Shown here: piece by piece, positions 13,144-27,022 of the stretch | How the letters are laid out: every line of letters begins with the position of its first letter | Numbering within the stretch: the first letter of the stretch is position 1 | NCBI RefSeq assembly: GCF_051020985.1 | Contig: NC_134999.1 | Location: forward strand, 35,373,160 to 35,437,159 | Length of the DNA: 64,000 nt | From: Nomia melanderi | Taxonomy: Eukaryota > Arthropoda > Insecta > Hymenoptera > Halictidae | Reading direction: 5' to 3' | The notes under the pieces: generated by a model | Told to the model about the DNA's origin: nothing | The model's database searches: none | What the model saw: only the letters and a program-made list of their open reading frames with translations | Made by a program: the position numbers and the translations under genes

Positions 13144-13270
13144 CTCCAGGTATTCGGTATCCGTGGAATGATGAGGTTGCTGGACGGCCGTCGGCGGCAT
13201 GGTCATCACGTTTTGCGGGTGAGCCGGGTGCGAGTATTGATACGCGCAATTCATATCGTACACCTCCAGT
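13144..13270 (-). CDS. Candidate exon (37 or more codons) of an unidentified regulator-like gene
   Basis: The minus-strand ATG at 13254 opens a 37-codon run beginning MNCAYQYSHPAHPQN. It is rich in His, Gln, Pro and Met and ends TEYLE at GAG|GTAAAGT, a good donor in phase 0. The frame stays open upstream of the ATG (reading LEVYD) to a possible acceptor TTCAG|ACTGG, so this may be an internal exon starting near 13270, or a first exon starting at 13254. The composition is unlike the Arg/Ser-rich chance frames around it and resembles the N-terminus of a developmental transcription factor. I do not recognise the family and found no partner exon carrying a DNA-binding domain. Any downstream exons would lie at lower coordinates or beyond the left edge. 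Confidence 0.45.
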
Positions 13271-13889
13271 CTGAACGGTTGTCGTCTCGATTCGATGCGG
13301 ACAAGGCTCGGCTACTCTTTCACAACCGCGGTCACACTCGGCCCGACGCGCGAGACATTCGTTTCGGGTGGGAAAATTTAAATCGACGCTCGGTTCGGCG
13401 ATTTCCGTTCACGTTCGTCGGTCGGCAACGTCGCGTTATGAATGGGCATGTCTCGCGGTTGGCTCCGGATGAGGCCAAGGATCGTCCAGGACGGTTCGGG
13501 ATCGAGCGTTGAAAGGAGGCGAGATCGCGGCTCCCGTTATAGATCCTTGACGTATCGAGAGAATCCGGTGTCGGTAGTCGATCGTGAGGCGGAGGCGCTC
13601 CCCGGCATCGGTAGTCCGTTCGAAGGTTGCCCTGGCCCCTCGTATATCCTGGTAATCACAGTAATTTCTGTGGCTGTTGGCCGCGGAAGGCAGCAGAGGA
13701 GAGGTCGGTCGAGGACGCGGACGCGGACGATTCGCGCGGTCGATGCTGGGACGCGATGCGTGTCCGGCTGCGACGCGGAAGCAGGTTACAATTAAGCGAA
13801 GGGACTGGTGGTGCAGCTCGCGGCGTGCAACAATTATAACTGAGCTTTTTCGTTCCCCACGTAGGAGAGGAGCAGCGCCTCCACGGAGG

Positions 13890-14760
13890 CGGATCCTCTC
13901 TCTCTCTTTCTCGGGCCAGCGTTCTTTCTCTTTCTCTCACTTTTACTCTTGCTCCGTCTCTTTCTCTTTCTCTTTCTCCTTCTCCGCTCCCTCCCATGGA
14001 ACCGCTCGCTTGTCTTTTAGCATATATAGGTGTTCGGATACGCGAGTGCGTGCAGGGAGAGACCGCGCCGAGTGGCAGTGGCCAGACGCGTCCCGCAGGA
14101 ACACTCTACAAGTGTGTTTCCATCCTGGAAGGTGTTGCTGGTGGGGCAGAAGCAGCGGCCCGCCCTCGCAACGATCCTCCTCGTACAACCTCGCGATTGT
14201 CTAATCCTCGTGGCAACCCTAACGAACCCTCTCCGTCTTCCTTTCCCTCTTTTTCTCTCCCTATCAGCCCGGTCCTCCCTCCATCGCGCCGCAGACCACA
14301 CTCCCGACCAATTAAAACGCGCTACGATCACGTGGTTCCACGCCGTGGCAGTCTCCGCACAGTCTTCTTCTTCTTCTTCTTCTTCTTCTTCTTCTTCGTC
14401 TTCTTCATCTTCTTCTTCTTCTTCTTCGTCTTCGTCTTCGTCTTCTTCTTCTTCTTCTTCCTCCTCTTGCAGTTCATCCTGCTCTTCCTCTTGTTCTTCT
14501 CCTTATTCTTCTTCTTCTTCTTCTTCTGTTCCCTTCATCCACCGGTTCTTCGTCTTTCCTTACCTTCGGCTCCTTCTTTTTTCTTGTGCGTTCTGCTTTT
14601 ATCGTTGTTGCCGTTCTTTTTACTCTTCTCTCCACCGCCCTCGCTCCCTTCAACCCTTTCCCTCCTCGAGCCTCCTCGGCCTCCGCGTCTCGTCGGCGAT
14701 CCTTTCTTTTCCTCGCTCGTTTCCCCCGGTGCCGATACTTGTTCGAGGTCATGCGTGGGA
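13890..14760. repeat. Long pyrimidine belt with a CTT repeat core
   Basis: The plus strand is dominated by C and T at 13895-13995 (CTTTCT units), at 14220-14285 and through 14363-14760. The core 14363-14526 is (TTC)n with TCG, TCA and CTC interruptions. The poly-Ser and poly-Phe frames across it are artefacts of the repeat. Confidence 0.9.
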
Positions 14761-17700
14761 GGCGAACAGGCAGATAACGACGACGGGGTCCGAGATATTA
14801 GCGTATCGCGACGGCGCGGCGCGGCCCGGCGCGGCGGCCAGGAACAGGTTTCTCGATTTTACGCAGTCAATGGTAATCTCGGGGGGGTTGCGCGCTCGCG
14901 TACGTACCTCGGGACCTCGCCACGGCCGTTTTTCATACGCGCCGCGAGCGTTAATGGAATTTCTCGTACGCTAGGGTCGCGTAGTGGAAAGTAATCGCAG
15001 CAATCTTGTTAATGAGGTATCGCGCGTGCGAGGGGGAGGGGGTAGGAAGCGCGGCGGTAAACGCATCCTGCCCGCGGCGAGCCGATCGTTTACCGGGCAC
15101 GGCTGCGCCTCGATTAAAATTCAATTATCGAATCGGCCCGGCGAGGCGATTGTCGCCGCGCGACCCGAACCCCGGGCCGCGGTTAATTGAATTTCGCGTT
15201 GCTTAGAAAATAGCCGGTTATCGGTTCTGCAAGTCAAACAACGCGAGCCCTCGATGCGTCTGGTCGGCCGGTGAGTTATGGCTTCGATTAAAAACCAGGT
15301 GAGAAAGTTTGTGAAAAATCGCGAGCACGTACACGGTAGATTAATGCGATAAAGTAACTTGTAGCGTAACGTAATAGCAGGGTAGTGTGCCCCGCCGTCT
15401 CTACGTAATGCTCGTAACTTAGGTTGCCGCGTCGATGCGCGGCGACTTTTTAGCGTTCGATCCGCGGCACCGCACCGTGGCGATGTATAATGATCGTAGC
15501 CCGAGGATCGAGCCCATTATCGTGCCCGCTAATGATATTGCGTAGGTACTCCCTCGGCGTTTATCGTGCCACGAACGAAAGCGTTACGCGCCGCCAGCTC
15601 CAGTTTCGCTCGTTCCTGCCATCGCGTTATGTCGCGTGTTTGTTTTCCCGCTCGAATTCCCGTTCGAGTCTCCGATAGTTAATTACCTATAAAAGCTTTT
15701 TTTCCTTTGAAATCGCGGCGATCGATCTGCGAACAACAACAACAACAACTCGCGGGAGGGAACGAGTCGCTCGAGGGACACCGGGTATTAGAACGCGACA
15801 TTTAAACGACGCCCGTCCATTCGACTCGACTTTCTATTCGCCGGCGATCGGCGGGGCTCGATTCGTCGCGATCGTTCCGCTCCGTCGAGCGCCGCGGCGA
15901 TAGAGAACTCGCCCCGGTGCTTTCCCTCCTACGATCCGCTCGTTCGCTCGAGGTCCGCCACGAGTTTCCTTCGTTTCGGTGTGAATTACTCGGTCGGTCC
16001 GCGCGGTTTCGCCGACGCAGGAGCGATGAATGAACCAGAAGAGACGGCGGCGGGGCAGGAACGCTCGGGTGAGCGGATGATTGCCGGTGAATGGATTCGT
16101 ATTCTCCCTCGAACGCATAATGCCGAACTGCTTCTTCTTGCTCGTTCTTCTTGCGCGTCTCCCTTTGCCTGTGTAACTCGATACAGTGGGAACCGCGTGT
16201 GATCTCCATTCACCACCCGGCTAGAATGTTGAGGAAGGACCCAAAGGATTGCTTCGCCGACACCGAGGCTGCCGTGCCGACAAAGTCTTTTCGTCTCCCA
16301 GAGCGGCGGGATAGTTCAAGGGATCTCGGGGGTCTCTTTAAACTTAGCCCGCGATCGATTGTCCGAGCTTTATTTTGCGCCTTCCACGGCTGCGATACGC
16401 CACCCTTCTGCGTTCTCCTTTCATCGGCATAAGACACCACGAGCTACCGACGACGCCCACTCTATGCTCTCGGCGTAACGTTACCCCGCACTTCCGCGGT
16501 TCGGACGTGTTTACCGAAACTCCGGCCGTAATAAGCGCACGAATCATCGTTCCCAGCGTTCTCCTCCTCTCCTCTTTAAACGGTGAATTATCGTCGGGTT
16601 AATTGGTCCCGTGGATCCCCCGTGAACCGTCCCCCTTTCGGAGCAGGTCGTGCCGATATCCGGCCAGGTGGCGCCAACGAGCTTTTCCCGAATAAAGTAA
16701 ACGCCGATCGCGTTAAGGGATGATGAATGACGGTGGCCGGACGGGGGAGGCACGAGGTATACGCGTACGAGGAGGCGTATCGGCGTGCACCGTCTAGCTG
16801 AGGGATGCGCGATGAAAAATTGTACCGGTGGGAGACCCGTGGATATGAAACTGCCAGACGGATGGACGGACGGGACGGATGAACCAACGAAAAGAACGGA
16901 CGGTCGTTCTTTTCGAGCCGCGAGAGTCCAGGCCTGCGCTCTGTTATTATATCTTTCTCCCTCTCTCCTCTCTCCTCTCTCTTCTCTGGAGTCTTAGAAG
17001 AGCGAATCGGCGTTCGGCCCGCGCGTTACCGACCAGAGAAAGAATAATAGCCTCCCCCTGACGGTGGCCGCGGCCTACAATTAAAACTCTCGCGCGTTTC
17101 CAAGGGCGGGAAGAAGGGTTCTCGTTGTTGCGCATCGGCTAATCGACTCGTCCGAATGTCCGGCCGGTGGACTATGCTCTGCTCTGCTCTGCTCTCGCTT
17201 CGCCTCGACGAAAATTCCTTCCACACCCCTCGGCAACCCTCTGTCCAAGCGATTCCAATCTTCGAAGCGACCGTGTCACGAGATTTACGCGTCGATGAAC
17301 TTCCGGAACCCGTCGAACCCTCTTTTTTCGCGTTCCGGAAAGGGAAACGTTCGTTTCACCGGGAACGTCGAAAAAAATAAATCGAGAACCGAAGGGGACG
17401 GAGTCCCGGTGTCGTCATCCGACGTAGGATGCGGGGTTTCCATTGAATCGCGCGACGCGAACGCTGTACGCTGCAATTAACCTGTTTACGCGCACGACGA
17501 TGGGACTTATCTTCGAGGATCGGATAGAACTCGAAACCGGCGAGGAGCTTTCCTGGTGAAAAATGAAGGTGATCAGTTGCTGTCGGGCTAATAATATAAA
17601 TTAGCGGACGCATTGGAACTAGGTATCGTGTTCGGTCGAATGGCAAGGAACAGGGGAAAGAAAAAGAAAGTGAAAAGGGGTACATGGCAACGGTGGCAGT

Positions 17701-20700
17701 TGCTACGGTGGTTCGGGTCCGCATTACGGGTTACGCGGGCGGGGTAATCACGATGATTCCGCCTTCGAGGTCGGTCATCATCTCGTCACCGCGTCACCCG
17801 CGGCCAAAAAACCGTGGCACGCACACGTCCGTGGACCTGTGCACGTTCCCCGAGCATCAACAAGTCCGCCACCATCGACAACACCGGACAGAGGACTAGG
17901 GGAGGACCGGGACCCGCGGAATGCTTTATGGACTTATCAATCATTTGGTAGCTCGTGCAGGGAATCGAGCGATGCCCCGCGTTTCTCGCCGATTTGTAGC
18001 CTGTTATTAAGGAGGACTCGGAGATTCCGGGGTCAGACGAAATCGAGAGCTCCATTCACATGAATTTACACCGATCGTTTTGCGTGGGACGGCTCGACGG
18101 TTTCTCCTCGTCGTCTACTTTTCCCTCGGATCGAGCGTCTTCTTTCCTATTCGAAAGACTCGCTCGGCATTCGTTTCGATCGGGTTCGAACGTCGAAAGG
18201 CGAAACGGAACGGGAGAAAAGTCGCGTTGATTGTTCCACGGCGCCGAAAGGTGGGTACCAAAATGGCGGCCGGCAGCGGTGCCTCGTGCACGTAGGCAAC
18301 GGGCTTCGAGGAGAGAAGGAAGGTGGGCCAAGGTGCGAGCAAAAGGTGATATATGCTTGGTCGCAGCCTCGTAGTGGTAGGAGAACGCGCGGCGAGTGGG
18401 GCACGTAAAGTGATACGTGGGTGTAAAGTAAAATGGTGGCTAGCCAGCGGGTATACAATGCGTATCCGATGGAAAGCCCGTTCGTCGGTGAACTTTACGC
18501 GCGCGACGTCCGAGAAATCTCTCCTCGCGACGCGCAAGGGGAACGCTCGCGAGGCCGAGATAAACGATTCTGTCTGTCGCGAGGTTGCCGTCGCGTCGCA
18601 GGGGAAGAATTGATCTGCGTTTTTGTGGGTGGACTGGCTCTCGGCCGGAACGCGCGCGTCTCTACGTGTTCTCGCGTATGAATGTACTCGCATTTTGAGC
18701 GGGCGTGTAGGGGACCAGGGACGGCCGCGGCGGGGCCCCGAACCCGGTAATTAAATAGCTGAACCCTGCAATTAGGGCCACTAAATCGTGGCGGACCCCG
18801 GACCTGGCCAGCGAAGGGCCCGCCAGACACAAAAAACAACGTCGAAACGTTGGTTAAGCCGGCGCGAGCGAATCCTCGCACACGAATGTACCAACCGGAG
18901 ATCTAAGACGTGGACGTCGCGGGGGTGGCTCGGTAATATGTGGGAACCTAATCGAGAAAGAAACGCTGCTCGGCCTAGATGCGCTCTACGAGAATCTACC
19001 CTGGCAGGCCGGCCGGTTCGCACGCCCCTTCTTCCTCCTTGACGGATTTCGCCGAGACGATGGATCGTGCGTTGCGTGAACGTAGTTCGAAAGTCCCCCG
19101 GTTCTTTTCGTTTTTGAGGAAGCGGCTCCTCCGAGGCGGTCTGGCCGCGTGCATCGATAGCGTACAAAGTTTCGGGAGACGGCGAGCCGATGATTGGAGT
19201 TAGTTACGAATTTGCCAGGAATTTCCTGGTTCCGGCGGGCCGGCCTGTTACGTGGAGAGGCAGGAACGGAGATAACGGTAACAAACCGTCTTCCTTCCTG
19301 TTACAGAACGAGAACGGCTTTTCTGGCCGCGCACAGCCTTACCGGCGGAATGCATCGCGATATCCGTGTATGCAAAACCGAGCGTGCACACGCACTAACC
19401 GCTCTCGCGGCGTTAGATGGATGACCGAGCATCACGCTCCCCGTCGTATTAAAATATCAGAGAGTCACCCCCGCGCCCGTGCACCCCGTTGCTCCGAGGC
19501 TACCCCACGTTCTCCAGCCGTTTCGTTGGCATTAAATCAACCACCCACCAGCCCTCGGGGGTTATCTTCCAAGCCTATCTGTGAACCGTCCGAGATACCG
19601 CAAAGCCTCCCCGTTCGTCGGCCGGGACTCTTTGCATTTCCAGTAAATCCGAACCGTGTTCCCTCGGTTTCCTTCCGTTTTTCGTCGGTCCTAGGAAAAC
19701 CTACGAACAAGACGACGTACCGACTCCTCGCGCCTCTAGTCCGAGAAACGACAACGGCGGAAAGGTTCCTCTAGCGACGAGATCTCGCAGACGCCGCCGA
19801 CAGAGGAGACGGACAAGAAAGGCTCGACGATAGGAAGAAAGAAAGAGGGACTCCACGATGAAATATAGATTAGCAGGTGCACGGATCTCTTTTCGAGAGA
19901 GATTGGTTCACGATGCCGCGCACTCGGCATGCCGGCCGAGCAAGCAGACAATTTAATTTTCTAATTATCGTGACGGTCGACCGATCGAGAAGGTACGGCA
20001 TCGTTATCTCGACGCAGCATCTACGTACGTACGTACGCTGGCTCTCTACGCGCATATAAAAGCTAATGGATCCCCGTGATCCGTCCGGGCTCTCGAGACT
20101 CAATCTCCACCAATATCCGAGCTAGTCGGTGGTGGTGTTCGGTCCACACGGACGCTCGCTCACAGAGAGCGAGAACGCGCCGGGATCGGCGCGGACGGCG
20201 AGGCGGAGGACGAGGCCCGAGATGGAGGATGCCTGCGTACTGCACTGCGGTAAATTAATTGATTACTCCGCGAAGCCACGTACGACCGTTCTTGCCAAGG
20301 AGGAGAGCCGGGATCCTGGGAGTGCCAAGAATTCGGTGAAGAACGGAGGGAAGAGGAACAGGGATATGGAAATGTCGGGAGGAATTCTTTCCTCCGGCGA
20401 GCAGTCAGCGAACGAGGCTCGCGGGGTCGAATCGATTCGCCGTGGAACTCGATCGATCCTGGGTCCCCCCGTCGAAACGGACCGCGGCGCGAGAACGAGA
20501 AGATGGCACGTCGCGTCCCATCGAAGAGTCACCGAGACGAAATGAACAAGCGGCCGCCCGCTGGGCGAGCGCACGCTGCGAAAGATCGCTTCCCGGCCGA
20601 ACACACCTTCGCGGCATTGTTGGACCGCGGGTGGCTTCGATCTTTACAAATAGGCTGCTAATGCAACAGGATGTACGATCATGTAGACGCTAAGTGGAAA

Positions 20701-22450
20701 GCGAGAAGTAAACTCGGCCGGCGATCCCCGATAGGCTGGTGCCTTCGATCGGTCCGGGACCCGTTCGCACCCCCCGGGACGAACTATCGATAGAATCTGG
20801 ATTACATTAACGCGCGAACGGCAAATCGTCGGAACGCCGTGCATCGAGGATCGTCGTTCACGCCTCGAACTGTTTAGTTCGACGCGCGCGCGACGTCAGA
20901 GGTGTTCCATTTCGAAAAGCGAGAAACGGCGTATCTCGAATCGGGACACACCTGGCCGGCTAAGTGATATCCCGTGCGGCGAATCGTTCGGTCGAGACGC
21001 GGACCTCGCGATTACCGAGGAATACGCAGCCGTTTAAGGTGCTATGGTAAGTCGTTGCGACCGCAATCACGGGCTCTAAGTAGCGAAGGGAAAACACGAC
21101 GAAGCTCGCGGAGGGCTCTTACGGTAGTTGCTCGTACGTGTCGGCTCGCGTTCGACTCGGGCTTGCCAGCGGTTAGGCCGCGGTTACCGCGTGGTTATCA
21201 AGTTAACCTTTTACCTCGAAGCCGCGCGCGGCTCTCGATGGGGTTTGCGGCCGGCCGGGAGGAACGCTCTCCAACGGAAGGAGAAAGAACGACGAAGGTG
21301 TGAAACCGCTCCAAAGCAAAGAGGCAAGAAATTGTGCGCGATTATCCTCCGGTGAACGTGGTGGTCGGGGCGCGATCCTCTCCGGACGTGGCGGACCCTC
21401 GATAACGATTTCGTGCGAAAGTCTCTCTCGCGTTCGTCCCCCGTCCGACCGTACGCGATGATTCCGTTCGCAGCTGCGTTTTACGCGTAACAGGAGCCGA
21501 TCGAGGGCAACAGGTACCGACGAAACGCTCGAGAAAGACGTTTCGTAGGGGGAAAAAAGAGCGACGCCGCGTGTAGTTCGTTCATTAGCCGGTTAGTAAT
21601 TCATAACGCGCCATTAGTCATATTATTATAGTATTTACTCGCTACCGAATAGCGGGTGTCCCGGGCGTAACTCGTTATTACACCGCGGCGCGCGGTAATT
21701 ACCGAGTTTCATGTGGAAAGGGAAACTTCGAACTACGTGGCGCGTAGAGGTCCGTGCGTGCGGTCGGTGTCCCGCGAAATACGTACCGTTGCCGGTCGCT
21801 TATTAACGTCATCGCCGATACGCCGACCCCTCCGACCGCTCCAATTTCGTAGTTGACCGCTTCATTCCGCGGGTTTACACGATCGAGAGCTGCGGTGCCG
21901 GCGTTCCGCGCGAAAACGAGCGACGATAAAAAGGAAGAAGAAGCAAATTGCACGGAGAGCGTTAAACCGGGGCCCGGGGAACGGTATCGGGGCCGATAGG
22001 CAGCGGAGAGCCAGCGAGCGCGCACGTTTCGCGGAGACGAGGAGTTATGGCCGCATTCGTCTCCATTATCCGGTGAATCATTGAGGGAACGACCTAACCC
22101 CGACGTTCGAGCTTTAACAGCACCAATTCTTGTACGTCGATATCCTTTTGCCGGTCGACTCGAATACCGTCTTGGCTCTGTTCGGCCCGCGACGCTTATA
22201 CGGCCCGGCCGAGCCGCATTATTGTTTGCATAAACGCGATCCGTAAATCTCCCCTCGTTCGCCGATTTGCTATTCCCTCCTCGCATGCCCGACGCTTACG
22301 TGAATGCGCGTACGACACACGCGCGCCGCGCATATTTCACGCCGATTTCTAGGAAACCACCTGCCGCTGGCGCGGATTGTCGTCACACGAAACGAGTTTC
22401 TCTCTTTTCACGACTTTCCATCGAGAGGTTAGCCCCTTCGCTCCGTTTCG

Positions 22451-22474
22451 CTCCTCCTCCTCCTCCTCCTCCTC
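22451..22474. repeat. CTC trinucleotide repeat, eight units
   Basis: Eight perfect units in noncoding DNA. Confidence 0.95.
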
Positions 22475-25400
22475 GCGCTTGGCTTTCTCCTCGCTTCTCC
22501 CTCGCGGATCTCGAAACAAACCGCGAAATTGCTCCACGTGCTCTCCATTCAACCTCGATAATGACTCCGGTTCTACGGTTTTGTATCGGATAATGAATAT
22601 AATTACGTCGCTCGTGGGTTATAGGTAACCGTGAACGCACGCGGGACGCGACGGAACGCGCCTCTCCGAAAGGGCAGAAGGAAGCACGAAGACGCCGCGA
22701 TCTCCCGCTTCCCTCGATCCTGCGCAAAGTAAGGCCCCGTTCGACGAACTCCGTAATAACGCTCATAATTCTTCGGCCCCCTCTGCCTCGCCGATATTCC
22801 CTCCCCCCCGGCCCCATCGCCCCGCCGCGAAACACTTTATCGATTTAACATCTCGCTACATTCCACGAGCGTGGCCGCGATGAATTATCGGTCGCGTATA
22901 AAATGGTTTATTTGTCATCTCGATAATAACCAGGGAGCCCGGCCGGTGCGCTCGGCCGGCGCTGGTAGTAACGCGATCCAAGATCGTGCTACCTCTCGCG
23001 CGAGGGTCGCCCGCGCTCGTTGAATAGGCGAAAATAAGCGCGGGCCACTCGCGGCCCGTCCAACGACGCGCATACGAATACGCGCGATTTAAATTCACTC
23101 GCGACGCGCCGCGAGATTTATCGGATCGCCGAGCGTTCGTTCCGCGCCCGCTCGCGAAATTCGCTCGGGCCGCGCGACTTATGGGTATGCGACGCGCGTA
23201 CGGGCTCGGTCGTTTCTCCGCGCGGAACGAAATAAAAAGAAGGGCGCGGGGAATCGGGAGAAAGGCGGAGGACCGATCGGTCGCGTCATTTTGTATCATT
23301 TTCCCGCCACACGCGGCACGCTGATAAATCATCCGCCCGGATGGATTCCGCGTGGCACACGTGTTGTCCGTGTTCGTGCCCGTCCGAGGTTCGGTAGACG
23401 TCAATAGATTCGCCGCCCATAATTCGAGGATAAATTTCCCTCGTTGCGGCCGTGCCGCGTTATTATTTCGCGCCATGAATCTCAACGAACACGCGCACGC
23501 GCTCGCGCGCTTATCGCGTGGTTAATAACCTCCTCTCGTTCGGCAATCGAATTCCATCGATCCCGATCCACCGTGGCGGCCACCTTCTCGCCGTTCGACG
23601 CGCGCGGCGTCGTCGAGTCGTCGTTATCTGTTAACCGGCGCTGCTCGGTTCGCTTTAGCACGCTGGAAATTCATTGAAATTCATTTAGTCCGTCCGCGGC
23701 GAGCTGGGTGGCCGCGATAAGCGATCTGGACGCAACACTGTGAGCTCGCAGATTTCCCCAACCGCGTCGGATCGGTCGGCTTCCTTCGACGATCGAGAAA
23801 GCACTTCGACGAGGAAGCCGAGCGGCGGGACGCCTGTTAATCTCAATAATGCTCGCGCCGAGCGGATGCTCGGGCTCGTAAATCGGTAACCCCTGCGCAA
23901 CATCCCCAAAGTGTTCGTTCACCCTCGACGCCGGTCGAAAGTAAGCTGTGTTCGAGCGTCGCTTCGAAAATCGACCGGAGAACCGGAGAAGAAGCAGAAT
24001 GCTACGAGCGGCTTTCGAATTTCGCGATTCGTTCGACCGCGAGGAGCGGCGGAAAAATCGTCTAGATGTTGCCGGGGTTAAAGATCCGCGCGAAGACAAT
24101 GGAGAAAGGTGCGGGAGATCGGTGATCTCTCGCAACACCTTGCGCGTACACACTTCGTCCGTCGTCTTCCTGGTACGAGCCGGAGACTCTGCAAAACCCC
24201 GGGTAGATCCGTTGCACGGTTTCGCGAGCGTGGAACAGAAGACGAGGGGGGACGGAGACGGCGAGGAAGAAAAGAAGGCGAAAGGGTGCGAGACAACGGG
24301 CCGGGGGATAGAACGAGAGAGAAATAGTCAACGGATGTCCGCACCGCGATCACGTGATCGGGATTTTATGGTCGGTGAGTAGCGGCGTAATTATGTACAA
24401 TGGAATAAAGCGGAGGAGTTGGTTATCGACGTATCTTGATCGTGTTCGTTAGAACATTGTGGGAAATGGAGCCGGCTACCATGCGATAAATATTGATGCC
24501 CGGTCTCATTACAGAATTTCTCCTGGTAGGTACACACTCCGTTGGTTATTCCGTCGATCGCGGTGCGCGCGCGAGATAATTACGTGTTAGATGCCGAATA
24601 GGCAACGCGTTTAAAGCCCGAAGATTTCCGTCCTCGCCGTTCCGTTGCGCGGATCGATCGTTATCGCGCTCGTCCCGGGATCCGCGAATCTTGTCCTCGA
24701 TCGTTCGGCCTATCGATCGATCGATCTTCCGCGGGTATCTCTGCGAGCGACGCGCCAACACGAGCGAAACCCGTGTCCCCTCTCTCTCCGCCGCGCGCTC
24801 CTTTTATCGAGCGTTTTATACGACTGACAAATTTACGACGACGGGATAGAAGGAAGCGGAGAAGCGGGCGACGCCGCGCCGAGGAGGAACGGTGCGCGCT
24901 CTAGGGGAATCTCGAACTCCGGCTAGACGGGCCGAGATATATCGATGCATAAACATCGATATCGACGCGCAAATGACGGTATACGTGGGCGTGTTCGCGC
25001 AGTTTCCGCCGATACGTGTACGTAGGTGGATTGGATTCTATCGGACGTCCGCGGCGGGGTTTGGCCGGGCCGCTGTCGCCGAACGAGTACGCAGCGCCGG
25101 ACCGACTCTTCTGTCCGGGCCCGCGCGCCCTGTAATCGCGATTCGCGCACTGTAATAATTATTGCCCTGGCTCTGTCATCAGCGGCGACATCTATATATA
25201 CGAGCCCGGACGGGGTCGTGCTCGTCGGCCGTCGACGAACGCGAGGAAAAGGGAGCTCCACGGGAATAACTCGCGCGTCCTCGTCCGGACGCTGCGAACG
25301 GGGCGAAGATAGGGGTGGCGTTTCACGGCGGAAGGGGAGACTTCATCAGGAGCATATTGTGCGCCGGTTTTATAATCCCGCCGACCTCGTTACGCGAGCC

Positions 25401-26905
25401 CCGGAACGCGGCGATTCGTTTGAAAGAGGGTTCGCGGAAGTTTCCGAATCCGTCGGCCGGAAAACATCGGTGTTCGATGGTTCAAAGTAAACGGTGGCCT
25501 CGTGGAAATCGCTCGCGAGGGTATTAACGATCCCGCGAGAGATTTTCGTCGGAACGTGTGTTTACGGGGCTCTATTATGTGGAATTAATAGAGGCGAGGT
25601 TAAGTGGTCGGCGTCTGGAAAGTGGCAAACTCCGTCGGCCGGGTATCGTATTATGGTCGGTGATTTAGTCGACGCGTTAGCAGCTGGTAATATCTCCGCG
25701 ACGGGACTCGCGTATCTCACCGTCATCTTTACATCTCGCGTATTTCCATACAAGAGTGCCGGCATTTGAATATCCCCGTGTCTCTCTCCCGTCTCCTCCG
25801 GCGCGGTCTCTTCTTCTCGCTCGGAACCAGACGGGCCAGCACGCCCGAGCGAATTACATAGCCGACATCGGACCGTGGCGATCTGATATCTTCCCCGACC
25901 GATGTAACGCCGCTGCGCGAGGCGCAATGACTGGCGAAAATGAAACAATTTTGACAGCGCGTCTAATTAACCTGCCCCCCGATATCGCCGCGCTGCCCGG
26001 GCCATCTATTGTTTCCTTAATTTATTTACAAACATTTTTACGCGTCGCCCCGTGCCCCGGACGTTTTAATTATTTCGATAGAGGCCGCTCGTCGGAGCGT
26101 GACCGACGAGCTGTCCTCGCGTAGAAACGCTCTCCCGATCGGCCGAGCATTTTCCCCGGGAACGATCGCGCCGCTACGGTGGATCATCCACAGACGACGC
26201 ACGCCCGTGGGTAATGTCCCGGGGCTATCGTACACGCATTCAATCGCGTTACTTCCGGTCCGACCGTTTCGAGAGCCGAGCGTAATTGGTTATCGAGGGA
26301 GAATCGTTTCGCTGGAAGATTATTCCGGTCCCCGTGGATTCCCGTGAAATTTCGCAACAGCTCGGGTTCTTCGTAACGATGATGCGTAGCCGCGACGATC
26401 GCGGGCTCGATCGCACGCTCGATCGTTGATGTCTCGGGCAGACTGTTAAAGAACTGGGAAAAACGAACGAGAAACTTCTCCTCGAATCCTTCCTGTCCGG
26501 TAACGAGTCTCATTTCCTCCCGATTGAGCTTCATTCTTGACTAATTACCGGCCGGGTAATGAGAAAAGGCGACCATTTTCTCTCGACTTTTTCACTTCCT
26601 CCGTCCACCGAGATCGATTCGTTCTCCCATCAAGATCGCTTGAAAAAAACGTAAACGCGTCGAAGCGTCGGCGATCGTCCCGCGAATGTTACGCTTCTTG
26701 CGAATAAGGAAATCATAAGGAAATTTTTATTCCTGAACGGAACCGGTTTCAGATTTCTGCGAGCGATTCAGTTCGACCGTGTCGAAACGCGAATTTTTCG
26801 GTTCTCCCGGCTGAGGACGATTCACTTTGCATGCATATTCCGCGCGAATCCCGTGAAAATCCCGCGCGAAGAATGACGGATCACTTTGTTTGCTCGTCCG
26901 GATCG

Positions 26906-26931
26906 TAATCACCGTTAATCACCGTTAATCG
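26906..26931. repeat. 10-bp tandem repeat, TAATCACCGT
   Basis: Two perfect units and a partial third that diverges as TAATCGCC. The TAATC core resembles a Bicoid/Otx-class (K50 homeodomain) site, but function is not shown. Confidence 0.8.
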
Positions 26932-26994
26932 CCGGGGATCGGCGCGAACGATTGATACGTTTTTCGAGCGTTTTCTTTTCGCTATGATTGATCC

Positions 26995-27022
26995 GAACGA
27001 ACGAACGAACGGACGAACGAAC
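26995..27022. repeat. CGAA tetranucleotide repeat
   Basis: Seven units with one GGAC interruption. Complement of the TTCG repeat at 12470-12549. Confidence 0.9.

Noticed and set aside
14030..14974. 314- and 332-codon frames with poly-Ser and poly-Phe
   Set aside because: Created by the CTT repeat.
15278..15305. ATG plus seven codons (MASIKNQ) before GTGAGA on the plus strand
   Set aside because: Too short, and no promoter or conservation evidence; donor-like hexamers are expected by chance at this rate.
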